Assembly: GCA_034439615.1 (NCBI GenBank) | Contig: JAWXAT010000015.1 | Location: 1-36,372 of the forward strand | Length of the DNA: 36,372 nt | Origin: Oligoflexia bacterium | GTDB taxonomy: Bacteria > Bdellovibrionota > Bdellovibrionia > JABDDW01 | Direction of reading: 5' to 3' | Shown: positions 16,741 through 24,950 of the stretch, in pieces | Position numbering within the stretch: the first letter of the stretch is position 1 | Layout of the letters: every line of letters starts with the position of its first letter | Made by a program: the position numbers and the translations under genes | Notes under the pieces: model-generated | Told to the model about the DNA's origin: nothing | Databases searched by the model: none | The model's input: only the letters and a program-made list of their open reading frames with translations

Positions 16741-16785
16741 AAAAGCGCCGCTTTTGGTGCCCAGGAGGCTCACCAAATCGTTTTT
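16741..16785 (+). terminator. candidate double hairpin and terminator
   Basis: A short hairpin AAAAGC-GCC-GCTTTT (16741-16755) is followed by an overlapping stem TTGGT (16754-16758) with ACCAA (16772-16776), with inner pairs GCC/GGC. Three bases later comes GTTTTT. It could end peroxiredoxin transcription before the sigma-28 promoter that follows. The alternative is a small structured RNA. The rest of 16655-16918 shows no gene. Confidence 0.5.
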
Positions 16786-16860
16786 AAAATTGCGGTGATT
16801 TATCTAGCGCCAAAGTTCACTTAAACGCCTAGAAGTTGGGTAAAATTCATGAAACTCGAC

Positions 16861-16887
16861 TAAAGTTTTAGTACGCAAAGCCGATAT
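16861..16887 (+). promoter_or_regulatory. sigma-28 (FliA) type promoter, first lipoprotein operon
   Basis: TAAAGTTT at 16861-16868, 11 bases, then GCCGATAT at 16880-16887. Against the enterobacterial FliA consensus TAAAGTTT-N11-GCCGATAA this is 8/8 in the -35 box, exact spacing and 7/8 in the -10 box. It lies 32 bases before the GTG start of the first lipoprotein gene. Confidence 0.75.
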
Positions 16888-16918
16888 ACATAATAGGCAA
16901 TTATGTGGAGCGTGCGGC

Positions 16919-17941
16919 GTGAATGTTATTTCGGGCATAAATAAATCTATTCAAATATTTAGGCGATTTCACAAAGTCGTGATTTTCGCATTTATGTTTC
17001 CGATTCTCATGATGGGCTATACAAACTGCGGTCAATTTGATGTTAACGATCAAACTCTGTTTTCAAAGTTTCCGCCAAAAGTTCTCAATATAAAAGTTAA
17101 GAAATACTGCCCCGCAAGTGGCAGCACTTTCAAACAATATTTCGTGATTAACGCATCAAGCGTTGTAACGGCTGAAGGTAACTTCACACCTGATTCAGAT
17201 CGCGATGGGTTGTCAGATGACTTTGAAGAAAATCAAGAAAACCGTGATGTCTTTGGCATCGGGCCCGACGGCGAAGATCTAAATAATGATGGGTTTCTTG
17301 ACGGTTTTGATACTAACTCTGATGGTTACAATGATTTCTTGATGGTCAAAGCTGGTTACAAAAAAGATGATCAAAAAAGTTTACCCAATTGTCCAAATGG
17401 TTACAGTTTTGATGCCGATAAAGACAACCTCAATGATTGCGAAGAAGATCTACTAGGCACAGACAAAGACAAAGTTGATTCAGATGGTGATTTGATACCT
17501 GATGATCTTGAATTTAAATTTGGAATGAATCCTCTCTACGCAAATGATGCAGCCTTTGATCCAGATGTAGATGGCTTGAGTAATCTTGAAGAACTAAAGA
17601 AAAATTCTCCTCGATTTTTATCTAACAGTCTTTTAATGCTTCCGTACCCTCCGGTTTTTCAAAATGAGTTGGTGATAAGTGAAAATACAAATCTTGGATC
17701 ATGCTACAATCTTACAGTTAAAAATATTCCCGTAATGAATGTTAAAAACGGAAATGATATTCGAATTATTTTTATCGAAGATAATGCCGGCCAGCATCAA
17801 GCACAAAAAATGAGCGCCGTAATTGCTAGTGAAATTAAAAATGATACAATGATTGAATTTGACTTTAAAGATGGTGAAATTTTAACTTTTACAAATCGTG
17901 ATGTGCCTGTTGAGGAATTATTTGAAGGAGATCAAAAATGA
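16919..17941 (+). CDS. lipoprotein with TSP3-like calcium repeats and shared C-terminal domain
   Basis: The family is not one I can name. The 340 residues begin with a long signal segment ending in MMGYTNCGQ, where C37 is the probable lipidated Cys. Residues about 91-235 hold acidic Asp/Asn-rich repeats of thrombospondin type 3 style, such as DSDRDGLSDD, DLNNDGFLDG, DSDGDLIPDD and DPDVDGLSN, which bind calcium in that family. Residues about 258-335 form a C-terminal domain (SCYNLTVKN, RIIFIEDN, FDFKDGE) also found in the next gene and in the gene at 23151. It matches the vWA proteins without the vWA domain. The start is GTG with GGAG eight bases upstream. The stop overlaps the next start by four bases. 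Confidence 0.82.
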   Translation: MNVISGINKSIQIFRRFHKVVIFAFMFPILMMGYTNCGQFDVNDQTLFSKFPPKVLNIKVKKYCPASGSTFKQYFVINASSVVTAEGNFTPDSDRDGLSDDFEENQENRDVFGIGPDGEDLNNDGFLDGFDTNSDGYNDFLMVKAGYKKDDQKSLPNCPNGYSFDADKDNLNDCEEDLLGTDKDKVDSDGDLIPDDLEFKFGMNPLYANDAAFDPDVDGLSNLEELKKNSPRFLSNSLLMLPYPPVFQNELVISENTNLGSCYNLTVKNIPVMNVKNGNDIRIIFIEDNAGQHQAQKMSAVIASEIKNDTMIEFDFKDGEILTFTNRDVPVEELFEGDQK

Positions 17942-19614
17942 ATCTCCGCTTATTTTTAAGTAAACGCACTGCAATGTCGATCTCACTTTTAGCAATCAGC
18001 TCTGTGCTAATTATTGCTTTTAATAATTGCGGCGACCCACGCATTGATAAAAAGAAAACTTTACCCTCTGGTGAGCCACTCATTGATAATCAAAAAGCAC
18101 TCATCGAGTTTTGTACTGTTGACGACGTAAAGCTTCGCACGCAATTAAAATTTGTTTTCGTGATTGACCATTCTTCAAGTAACATTAACCTAATAAATCG
18201 CCCAGACCCACTTTCACCTTTACCACCTACTGATCGCCAAGGAACACGCCGTTATGATCCACTATTACAGTTTGTAAGTGGAGATGCATTAAGTGCACAG
18301 CCAGATTTATTTTATACAATCATCAACTTTAATGACACCGCAGAATATGTAACTGGTTACGAAAGTAGCGTAACAGATCAACCCGAGGTTTCAAATACTA
18401 ACAACTCAATAATCGACAAACTTGGTTTTGAAAAATCAAAAGTACTAGAGCGTGATAGAGGTGGCACTCGCTATGATCTGGCATTAGATAAAGTACGTGA
18501 ATTTATTTACAACGATCTAGACAGAGTAAAACTATTAAATACACAAAATGAAATCGTCACCTCTGCATATGTTGTTTTCTTTATTTCTGATGGCGAACCT
18601 GATGAAGGCCTTAATGCTAGCGTTTACCGCGCAAAAGTAAAATCAATTATTTCACCTCCCGATAGTAAGCTGCGTTATCTTGATCGCGTGACTTTTAATA
18701 CGGTTTACTATTATCAAAATCATTCACCCGTTGCTCAAAATATTTTAAATAGCATGAGTGATGAAGGCAAAGGTCTCTTCATACAAGCAGCCGCTGGTCA
18801 GGCAATTAATTTTTCAGAATTTGCAGCACCACCAAGACTAACAAAATCTACTTTTATGGAACTCTGGATTCAAAATACTAACACAATATGGTGGCAAGGA
18901 AAGTTTTTAGCCGACTCTGACGCTGACTTTTTACCCGATGAAATTGAAAGAACTCTTGGCAGTGATCCACTCAATCATGATTCTGATGGTGATGGCGTAC
19001 GTGACGGCGTGCAATTTTCATCTACTGGAAAACCCTGTAGTTCTACCAGCTGCGCAACAACAAGTGCTGTCAGTTTAAAATGTGCAAATATTCCCCATTC
19101 AAATTCAGCGCCATTTACATTTGAAGATACAGATGGTGATTTTTTAAATGACTGCGAAGAGCTCACACTCAGATCTGACGTTGAAAGATTTGATTCAAAT
19201 AATGATGAAGTTCCCGATTCATTGGCACTTCCAAGCGGATTACCAATCGTCGGACAATCGGTAGCTATTCAAACAGACAATGATATGGATGGCAAAAATA
19301 ATTACTATTCATTAAAAGAGAATTTTCCACTGAATAATTTTGGAGTAAAATCTCCAATACTTTTTAAGCCAATGTCTTACAAAGTTTTTCAAACTACCCC
19401 TAATGAGGCTTCACAAAAATGCTATCATTATGACATTGAAAATTTAGCTACTCTTCCACTAGCAAATGGGCAACCCAATCAAATCAGAATTCATCTCATT
19501 GAAAACGTAACTCTTAGTGGACGAAAAACCACATTACGCACAAGCACTAAACCTCTTCGCGGTATGCGCATTGAATTCACACACAAAGATTTTAAATTTT
19601 CTTCAGCTAATTGA
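17938..19614 (+). CDS. vWA-domain lipoprotein with TSP3-like repeats
   Basis: This 558-residue protein has a signal segment ending in IAFNNCGDP with C31 as probable lipid site. A von Willebrand factor A domain follows (about 70-310) with a full metal-ion-dependent adhesion site: D77-x-S79-x-S81 in VIDHSSSN, the Thr in GGTRYDLAL and the Asp in FISDGEPDEG. Then come WWQGKFLADSDADFLPDEIE and further TSP3-like calcium repeats (about 324-430) interrupted by a Cys-containing insert. The shared C-terminal domain is at about 490-555 (KCYHYDIEN, RIHLIENV, IEFTHKDF). It overlaps the upstream gene by four bases. A surface adhesion or sensing role is inferred from the domains. Confidence 0.85.
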   Translation: MNLRLFLSKRTAMSISLLAISSVLIIAFNNCGDPRIDKKKTLPSGEPLIDNQKALIEFCTVDDVKLRTQLKFVFVIDHSSSNINLINRPDPLSPLPPTDRQGTRRYDPLLQFVSGDALSAQPDLFYTIINFNDTAEYVTGYESSVTDQPEVSNTNNSIIDKLGFEKSKVLERDRGGTRYDLALDKVREFIYNDLDRVKLLNTQNEIVTSAYVVFFISDGEPDEGLNASVYRAKVKSIISPPDSKLRYLDRVTFNTVYYYQNHSPVAQNILNSMSDEGKGLFIQAAAGQAINFSEFAAPPRLTKSTFMELWIQNTNTIWWQGKFLADSDADFLPDEIERTLGSDPLNHDSDGDGVRDGVQFSSTGKPCSSTSCATTSAVSLKCANIPHSNSAPFTFEDTDGDFLNDCEELTLRSDVERFDSNNDEVPDSLALPSGLPIVGQSVAIQTDNDMDGKNNYYSLKENFPLNNFGVKSPILFKPMSYKVFQTTPNEASQKCYHYDIENLATLPLANGQPNQIRIHLIENVTLSGRKTTLRTSTKPLRGMRIEFTHKDFKFSSAN

Positions 19615-19687
19615 GGGTATGCACTACAATACATCTCAATATAGCTATAAATATCTGATATTATTAAGTTTTATTCTTGTTTAAGAC

Positions 19688-19714
19688 TTAAGTTTCTAGC
19701 CCTTGATCCGATAA
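19688..19714 (+). promoter_or_regulatory. sigma-28 (FliA) type promoter, second lipoprotein operon
   Basis: TTAAGTTT at 19688-19695, 11 bases, then TCCGATAA at 19707-19714. This is 7/8 in both boxes with exact spacing relative to TAAAGTTT-N11-GCCGATAA. It lies 53 bases before the ATG at 19768, in the only sizeable gap of the five-gene block. Confidence 0.7.
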
Positions 19715-19767
19715 GTATATGTGGGTAATGCGGGACCCTTTTTAGAACGTATTGAGTCGGAGAATAA

Positions 19768-22700
19768 ATGGGCATAGGCAGTAAACCAGCATTCAAACGA
19801 ATCGCACTGACAGCACTTTTTGTGCTGATTGGGTTTACGCTTATTTTTTCTTACCAAAATTTTGCTACTGTGAATCCTCAAATTTGTAATAGCCACGATA
19901 TAAATACTAATTGGGAAGAAGTTGATCGATTTAGCTATACGAAAACTTTTAATGATGGCGGTATCACCGCCGCGGGGCATATTGATAGTCTGCAAATTTC
20001 TGATTCAAATAATCTACTTGGGCAAGAAATTGTAACAGTTGTTGGTCATGGTGATTCTGGAATTCTTAGTGGTAGCTCAACAGCTTCACGTACAAAACGT
20101 TTATTTGTTAGGCGTATACCGATAAATGGAACGCCAGTAGCATCAAAGGTTCAAAACCTTCTTGATTCCGACAATCATTTTTTTCAAGCGAGCAAAGTAG
20201 ATTTCAACGGCAATGTTTTCGCCACAGGTTTTTCAAGCTCAGGTTTATGGCGCTCACGAGTGCTTTTTAGTAATCCTAGTGATATTACAAAAAGTAATTG
20301 GTTTGAAAATCCAAATATCACAGTAACAGGAATTGAACCAAGCGATAGTAGGTTTAGTAAGAGTACATTTTTTGATCAAGGTCGCGATGGCGATATTTTT
20401 ATGGCTATCCGATCACAAACCAGTGCACCACAAGTAGTGTCTTTGTTTCGCAGAGATAATGGTAACGGATCTTGGACTTCGCTAGCTAGTCACGATTTTG
20501 GTATTGCTATCGAAGTGAATTTGTTTTTCAGGGATAATAATAAATTTCTCTATGTTTTTGTCACAGATAAAACATCTGTCGAAATCGCTCGCGCATTTAG
20601 GGTTGATACCACAACGTTTCTAAATGCTACGAAAGTGACTCTCGGTGATTTAAATACAGCTGGCAGTTTTAATTTCTTAGCCAATCAAAAGAAGTTTAAA
20701 ATGATAGATGGCTTTTATGATGAAAAAAGAGACCGCGTATTTCTTGTCGGCCAAACAGTAGACGCCACAGGGTTAGCATCAGCAGCTATTGTCACCACTA
20801 CCAGTGATATACGCTCACCGCCTTCAACACAAACATGGACTTCAATTTCAAAACCACTGAGTATTGGAAAAACTTCTAGATTTACACGAGTCGGCATAGA
20901 TCGTGATGGAAATATTTTTGCCTTTGGTAATGGTTTAGATGCAAATAATAGTGAGCGAAAATTTATTGTCTCAAGTTCAGATGGCGGGACTACTTGGTCA
21001 GCGCCATCAGCTAATTGTGACGGTACAGGATTTTGCACATCAATCAGCGTTGGTGGAAGTTCACGAAGCGTAGTCGTACAGGGCAGCAGCGGAATTTGGA
21101 GCAACGGCTCTGCGTTTAGTGGCGTCATTGCTGATCACACGAACGATGCCATATTTAAAAGTTTCAGCGAAGATCTTTTATCAATTGTTTCAGATCAAGG
21201 CGGAAGACTCTGGGCACTGACCGACTCACCTTCAGGCGCAGGAGATAACACACTTAAAACTCTAAAAGTATATAAAATGTCATGCAGTTCAACTCAAGGC
21301 AGTGCCGCATGGCCATCAGTGAACAGGCCACGCGTTACAATTGGTGTACCAGCAAAACCCGTATTAGTTTTTGACGATATAGCGGGGCAAACAAATCAAC
21401 AGGTGCAATTTAAATGGTCTCATGTTGGTGGGTCACTTTTTTATAAAGTTCAACGCCAAAGATCAAGTGAATTTTCTTTTTCTGAAATGCCTGTTGCTGG
21501 CTCAGTTTCATCACCGACAATTCCGATTTATGCAAAATTGGCAACACCCAATGTAAATGAATTTATTTTTACTGATACACAACTGACAAACAATGAACCT
21601 TATAAGTATCGCGTTTATGGTGTAAGTGTTGATGGAGATATAGGCATTATTTCTTCTCCTGATTTAACTCTCACACCAAATATTCCAACCCCATTAAAGC
21701 CATCAATAACATCAAATGGCGAGAGTCTTGCTGGTAATAAAATATTATTAACAATAAATCGTGGAGACGTTTTCACTACCCGATTTATCTTACAAAGACG
21801 TGAACTTCCAAGCACCATCTTTACGACAATAGCACCCAATCTAACTGCATCTGGTAGTAGCACTGCTTTTGAAGATTCAGGATTAACTACTGAAACTACA
21901 TATGCGTACCGGGTTACTCCGTTCAATAATGAAAATGAAAATGGTCCTGTATCTGATGAGAGACAAGATACTCCACGATTTCCACCACCTCCACCTGTAA
22001 AGCCATTTACACCCGCAAGTCTAACAGCCGCAGCTCAACACACTCCATTTAAAGTTACATTAAACTGGGCAAACGGTAACGGCGATGCAACACATGATGG
22101 CTTTCGAATTACCCGAAGCCTTGATGGTGGTTTAAACTTCATCCAAATTGGTGGAATCGTTTTGCCGACGACACTTACGCTTACTGATGATACTGGCGTT
22201 ACAGGAGGCCAAACACCTCAATATAAAGTGACATCACGTTTTGCAGCAAATACTTCAAAACCAGAAAGTGATCCAGCCACTGCTTCAATCGCTGTACCTA
22301 CTCCAACTCCTGTACCTCCAAGCAATGTTCGTGTAACGCAAAGTACAATGACACTTACACGTGTTGCATGGGATGCGTCACCTTTAACTCAAGCTTACGG
22401 AGTTTTTCGTAGTAAAGATGGAAGTTTAAAAAACCGAGTACAGGTATTCACCAGTACACCTTTAAGCTTAGAGTTTCCAGACACCGATGTTACAGCTGGT
22501 AGCACTTATGCGTATTGCATAAAATCATATTTAAATTTTGGCACAGATAGTGAACTTGAAAGTGCTTGCTCAGCACCTGATGTCGCAATTACTGCACCAA
22601 CACCAGCACCAACACCCAATCAAGGATCATGTATTATCGCCAGCGAAGATATCTCAGCTAATTTACCCATGGGATTTTTCGCTCCCAGCGCTGGGCAAGG

Positions 22701-23154
22701 TTATCAAAAAAGTAACATCACTACTGGCGTACTAGCTGATCTAGAACAGTTTTGCGCACAAGGGCCTTTCGATAGCTTAATGACAGATTATTGTAGGCTT
22801 AACACAAAACAAGCACAAGCCTGCGTAGCTGTTTATTTACCCAACGGCAATCAAAGTGGAACAACATGCAAAACAATCGTCGCTGATATTTTACAGGCTT
22901 CAAAACGCCAGTGCCCAAAATCAGCCGGAAGTGTAATTTCAAAAGGTGCAAATGCTGATAAATTTGATCCGCCAAAAATTAAAAAGAATGTCATCAATTC
23001 AAACCCAACTTGCGGAATGATCTCTACAAACTCTGACGGACCAACCTCAAATGGTGGAATGGGCGCAGTTGCAACAGCGTTTGCATTCTTAATGATTCCT
23101 GCATTTACCACACTCTCACTTCGTAGAAAAGAACGCGAAGGAGGGTTGTTATGA
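19768..23154 (+). CDS. large Asp-box/fibronectin-III surface protein with C-terminal anchor
   Basis: The 1128 residues start with a hydrophobic segment (11-28) ending in SYQNFATV, which copies the lipobox pattern of its neighbours with Phe32 in place of Cys. Residues about 50-520 look like a beta-propeller with at least one canonical Asp-box (SSSDGGTTWSAP, near 404). Four fibronectin-III-like modules follow (roughly 530-930) with Pro/Thr linkers such as VPTPTPVPPSN. A Cys-rich region (about 940-1080) comes next. The end is a Gly-rich stretch, a hydrophobic span (VATAFAFLMIPAFTTLSL) and RRKERE, the layout of C-terminal sorting or anchoring tails. GGAG precedes the ATG; the stop overlaps the next start by four bases. 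Confidence 0.8.
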   Translation: MGIGSKPAFKRIALTALFVLIGFTLIFSYQNFATVNPQICNSHDINTNWEEVDRFSYTKTFNDGGITAAGHIDSLQISDSNNLLGQEIVTVVGHGDSGILSGSSTASRTKRLFVRRIPINGTPVASKVQNLLDSDNHFFQASKVDFNGNVFATGFSSSGLWRSRVLFSNPSDITKSNWFENPNITVTGIEPSDSRFSKSTFFDQGRDGDIFMAIRSQTSAPQVVSLFRRDNGNGSWTSLASHDFGIAIEVNLFFRDNNKFLYVFVTDKTSVEIARAFRVDTTTFLNATKVTLGDLNTAGSFNFLANQKKFKMIDGFYDEKRDRVFLVGQTVDATGLASAAIVTTTSDIRSPPSTQTWTSISKPLSIGKTSRFTRVGIDRDGNIFAFGNGLDANNSERKFIVSSSDGGTTWSAPSANCDGTGFCTSISVGGSSRSVVVQGSSGIWSNGSAFSGVIADHTNDAIFKSFSEDLLSIVSDQGGRLWALTDSPSGAGDNTLKTLKVYKMSCSSTQGSAAWPSVNRPRVTIGVPAKPVLVFDDIAGQTNQQVQFKWSHVGGSLFYKVQRQRSSEFSFSEMPVAGSVSSPTIPIYAKLATPNVNEFIFTDTQLTNNEPYKYRVYGVSVDGDIGIISSPDLTLTPNIPTPLKPSITSNGESLAGNKILLTINRGDVFTTRFILQRRELPSTIFTTIAPNLTASGSSTAFEDSGLTTETTYAYRVTPFNNENENGPVSDERQDTPRFPPPPPVKPFTPASLTAAAQHTPFKVTLNWANGNGDATHDGFRITRSLDGGLNFIQIGGIVLPTTLTLTDDTGVTGGQTPQYKVTSRFAANTSKPESDPATASIAVPTPTPVPPSNVRVTQSTMTLTRVAWDASPLTQAYGVFRSKDGSLKNRVQVFTSTPLSLEFPDTDVTAGSTYAYCIKSYLNFGTDSELESACSAPDVAITAPTPAPTPNQGSCIIASEDISANLPMGFFAPSAGQGYQKSNITTGVLADLEQFCAQGPFDSLMTDYCRLNTKQAQACVAVYLPNGNQSGTTCKTIVADILQASKRQCPKSAGSVISKGANADKFDPPKIKKNVINSNPTCGMISTNSDGPTSNGGMGAVATAFAFLMIPAFTTLSLRRKEREGGLL

Positions 23155-24950
23155 AAACCAGAGTGCTAAGAACTCTAGGCATAATATTTGTAATGACACT
23201 TCTTTTTGGCAGCTACATGAATTGTGCAAGTCCTAAAGTAAGTAGACCTTTACCTAAGGGATCACTTTCACCAGAAGAACTTTTACGACAATCTTTGCAA
23301 AACAAAGTTTCAGTAGATTTTTGCACAACACCTGCGCAAAGTTTAAATTCAAAAATTATTATCATTGCAGCAATAGATATCTCAGGCAGTAATATCAGCT
23401 GGGAAGCGTCAAACATACCCACTGACTGTAAAGGCCTCAGGCGCTTTGAAGAACTCAAGGCGTTTACTAATAATCCTGATTTACCAGATCAAGGAAACTA
23501 TTTTTTTAGGCTTGTTAAATTTGGTAACGAGGCAGCTTCTCAAGATGGCACTGACGACTCTTTGATAGTGCAAAAGACAAATAAAAAATCTGTTTACACT
23601 GGTATGATCAATTCAGCAAAAGCTGAAGCTCTCACTGGTGAACCACAAGAAACAAACTATCAACAAGCTTTATCTAGAATAAAAGCTGTTATGGAAGCCG
23701 ATATTGCACAAGCAAAAATCGTCGATGATACACTTAATTTTATAGTAGTATTTTTATCAGACGGTGTTCCACTTGTGCGCGGAGTAAGACAAGATTATGT
23801 AAATGGCCTACAAAATACCGCAGGTTTAAGCGCAATGGTTTCTGATATCATCGCACTTGGCAAATCTGAAGAAAATCAAGCTAACGTAGAAAGTATTGTT
23901 TTTAATACTGGCTTTTACTCAGCATCGCTTGCAGCTGCAACTACAGCTTGTTCTCCACCACCACAACAGCCTGGCGAACCACCTCGACCACCACCAATAC
24001 TTAATCCAGTGATGCAACAAGAAGCAAAAACATTACTTGATAATATGGCTAAATCAGGCGACGGAAGTTTTACTGACATCGGTACAAGTAGTATTCCCTT
24101 TGATCAATTTATTGCATTGGGTGCAAGACTTCTATTTGAACTTAGTGATGTATGGGTTACTAATCTTAATTCGGCTTGGTGGAATGGTAACTTATTAGGA
24201 GACACTGACTCTGACGGCATACCTGATATAATAGAAGAAGAACTTAAATCTAATCCATTTAATGCAGATACTGATGGCAATGGTGTTCGTGATAGTATTG
24301 ATTTTTTCACCTCAACAAATCACGAGCCATGTAAAAGAAAAACTACTGGAGCCTGTGAAGTAAATTTGGCACTCAAAGCAGAATGCATTTCTGCCGGAGC
24401 TCAGGTGCTGAACGGACGATTCAAAGATCGTGATTCTGATATGCTCAATGATTGTGAAGAATTTTTACTTCAAAGTGACCCAACTAACCCAGATTCAAAT
24501 GGTGATAATATTCCAGATGAATTTGCATACCGTCATGGCTTTACAATCAATGGCCCTGCTACAGAGCGTTCTTCTCGCTCGTTCTTAGACGGCATTCGCC
24601 TTGATTTTAAACTTTTAAATTTTCAACCTCTAGATATTGCTGCCAATAATTTACCTGCTACTTTTTCACCACCCATAACACAACGACTGCTTAACACAAG
24701 ACGTACTGACGGAAGTAAAACCTGCTATTCACAAAACATAGAGCCCATCACTCATATAGCCGTAAGACCACAGGGTGGTATTGAAACTTTTGATAATAAA
24801 ATCCAGGTACTCATTTTAGAAAATCAAGCCATTCTCTCAAGGCGTCAAATCATTCGCATTGGCGAAAGAACAATGCAAAAAGGTGTTCCACTTAATTTTA
24901 CAGATGACGGGGTTAATGATTTTCCCGTGAGGTTAAACAATGGCCAGTAG
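23151..24950 (+). CDS. vWA-domain lipoprotein with TSP3-like repeats (paralogue)
   Basis: This 599-residue protein has the same architecture as the product of 17938-19614. Its signal segment ends in GSYMNCASP with C25 as lipid site. The vWA domain has D76-x-S78-x-S80 in AIDISGSN, a Thr in ETNYQQAL and the Asp in FLSDGVPLV, so the metal site is intact. A Pro-rich insert (PPPQQPGEPPRPPP) lies within the vWA region. The segment VTNLNSAWWNGNLLGDTDSD then leads into calcium-type repeats (about 350-480) with a Cys-containing insert. The shared C-terminal domain is at about 520-595 (TCYSQNIEPI, IQVLILENQA, LNFTDDGV). It overlaps the previous gene by four bases and the next by eleven, so tight coupling is expected. 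Confidence 0.85.
   Translation: MKTRVLRTLGIIFVMTLLFGSYMNCASPKVSRPLPKGSLSPEELLRQSLQNKVSVDFCTTPAQSLNSKIIIIAAIDISGSNISWEASNIPTDCKGLRRFEELKAFTNNPDLPDQGNYFFRLVKFGNEAASQDGTDDSLIVQKTNKKSVYTGMINSAKAEALTGEPQETNYQQALSRIKAVMEADIAQAKIVDDTLNFIVVFLSDGVPLVRGVRQDYVNGLQNTAGLSAMVSDIIALGKSEENQANVESIVFNTGFYSASLAAATTACSPPPQQPGEPPRPPPILNPVMQQEAKTLLDNMAKSGDGSFTDIGTSSIPFDQFIALGARLLFELSDVWVTNLNSAWWNGNLLGDTDSDGIPDIIEEELKSNPFNADTDGNGVRDSIDFFTSTNHEPCKRKTTGACEVNLALKAECISAGAQVLNGRFKDRDSDMLNDCEEFLLQSDPTNPDSNGDNIPDEFAYRHGFTINGPATERSSRSFLDGIRLDFKLLNFQPLDIAANNLPATFSPPITQRLLNTRRTDGSKTCYSQNIEPITHIAVRPQGGIETFDNKIQVLILENQAILSRRQIIRIGERTMQKGVPLNFTDDGVNDFPVRLNNGQ

Noticed and set aside
16741-16785. Possible cyclic di-GMP riboswitch before the lipoprotein block
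   Set aside because: The conserved GEMM core and receptor sequences are not present, and the element lies upstream of the sigma-28 promoter, so it would not be in that transcript.
17192-24530. Dockerin domains as in cellulosomes
   Set aside because: The Asp-rich repeats lack the paired 22-residue dockerin layout and no cohesin is encoded; TSP3-type repeats fit better.
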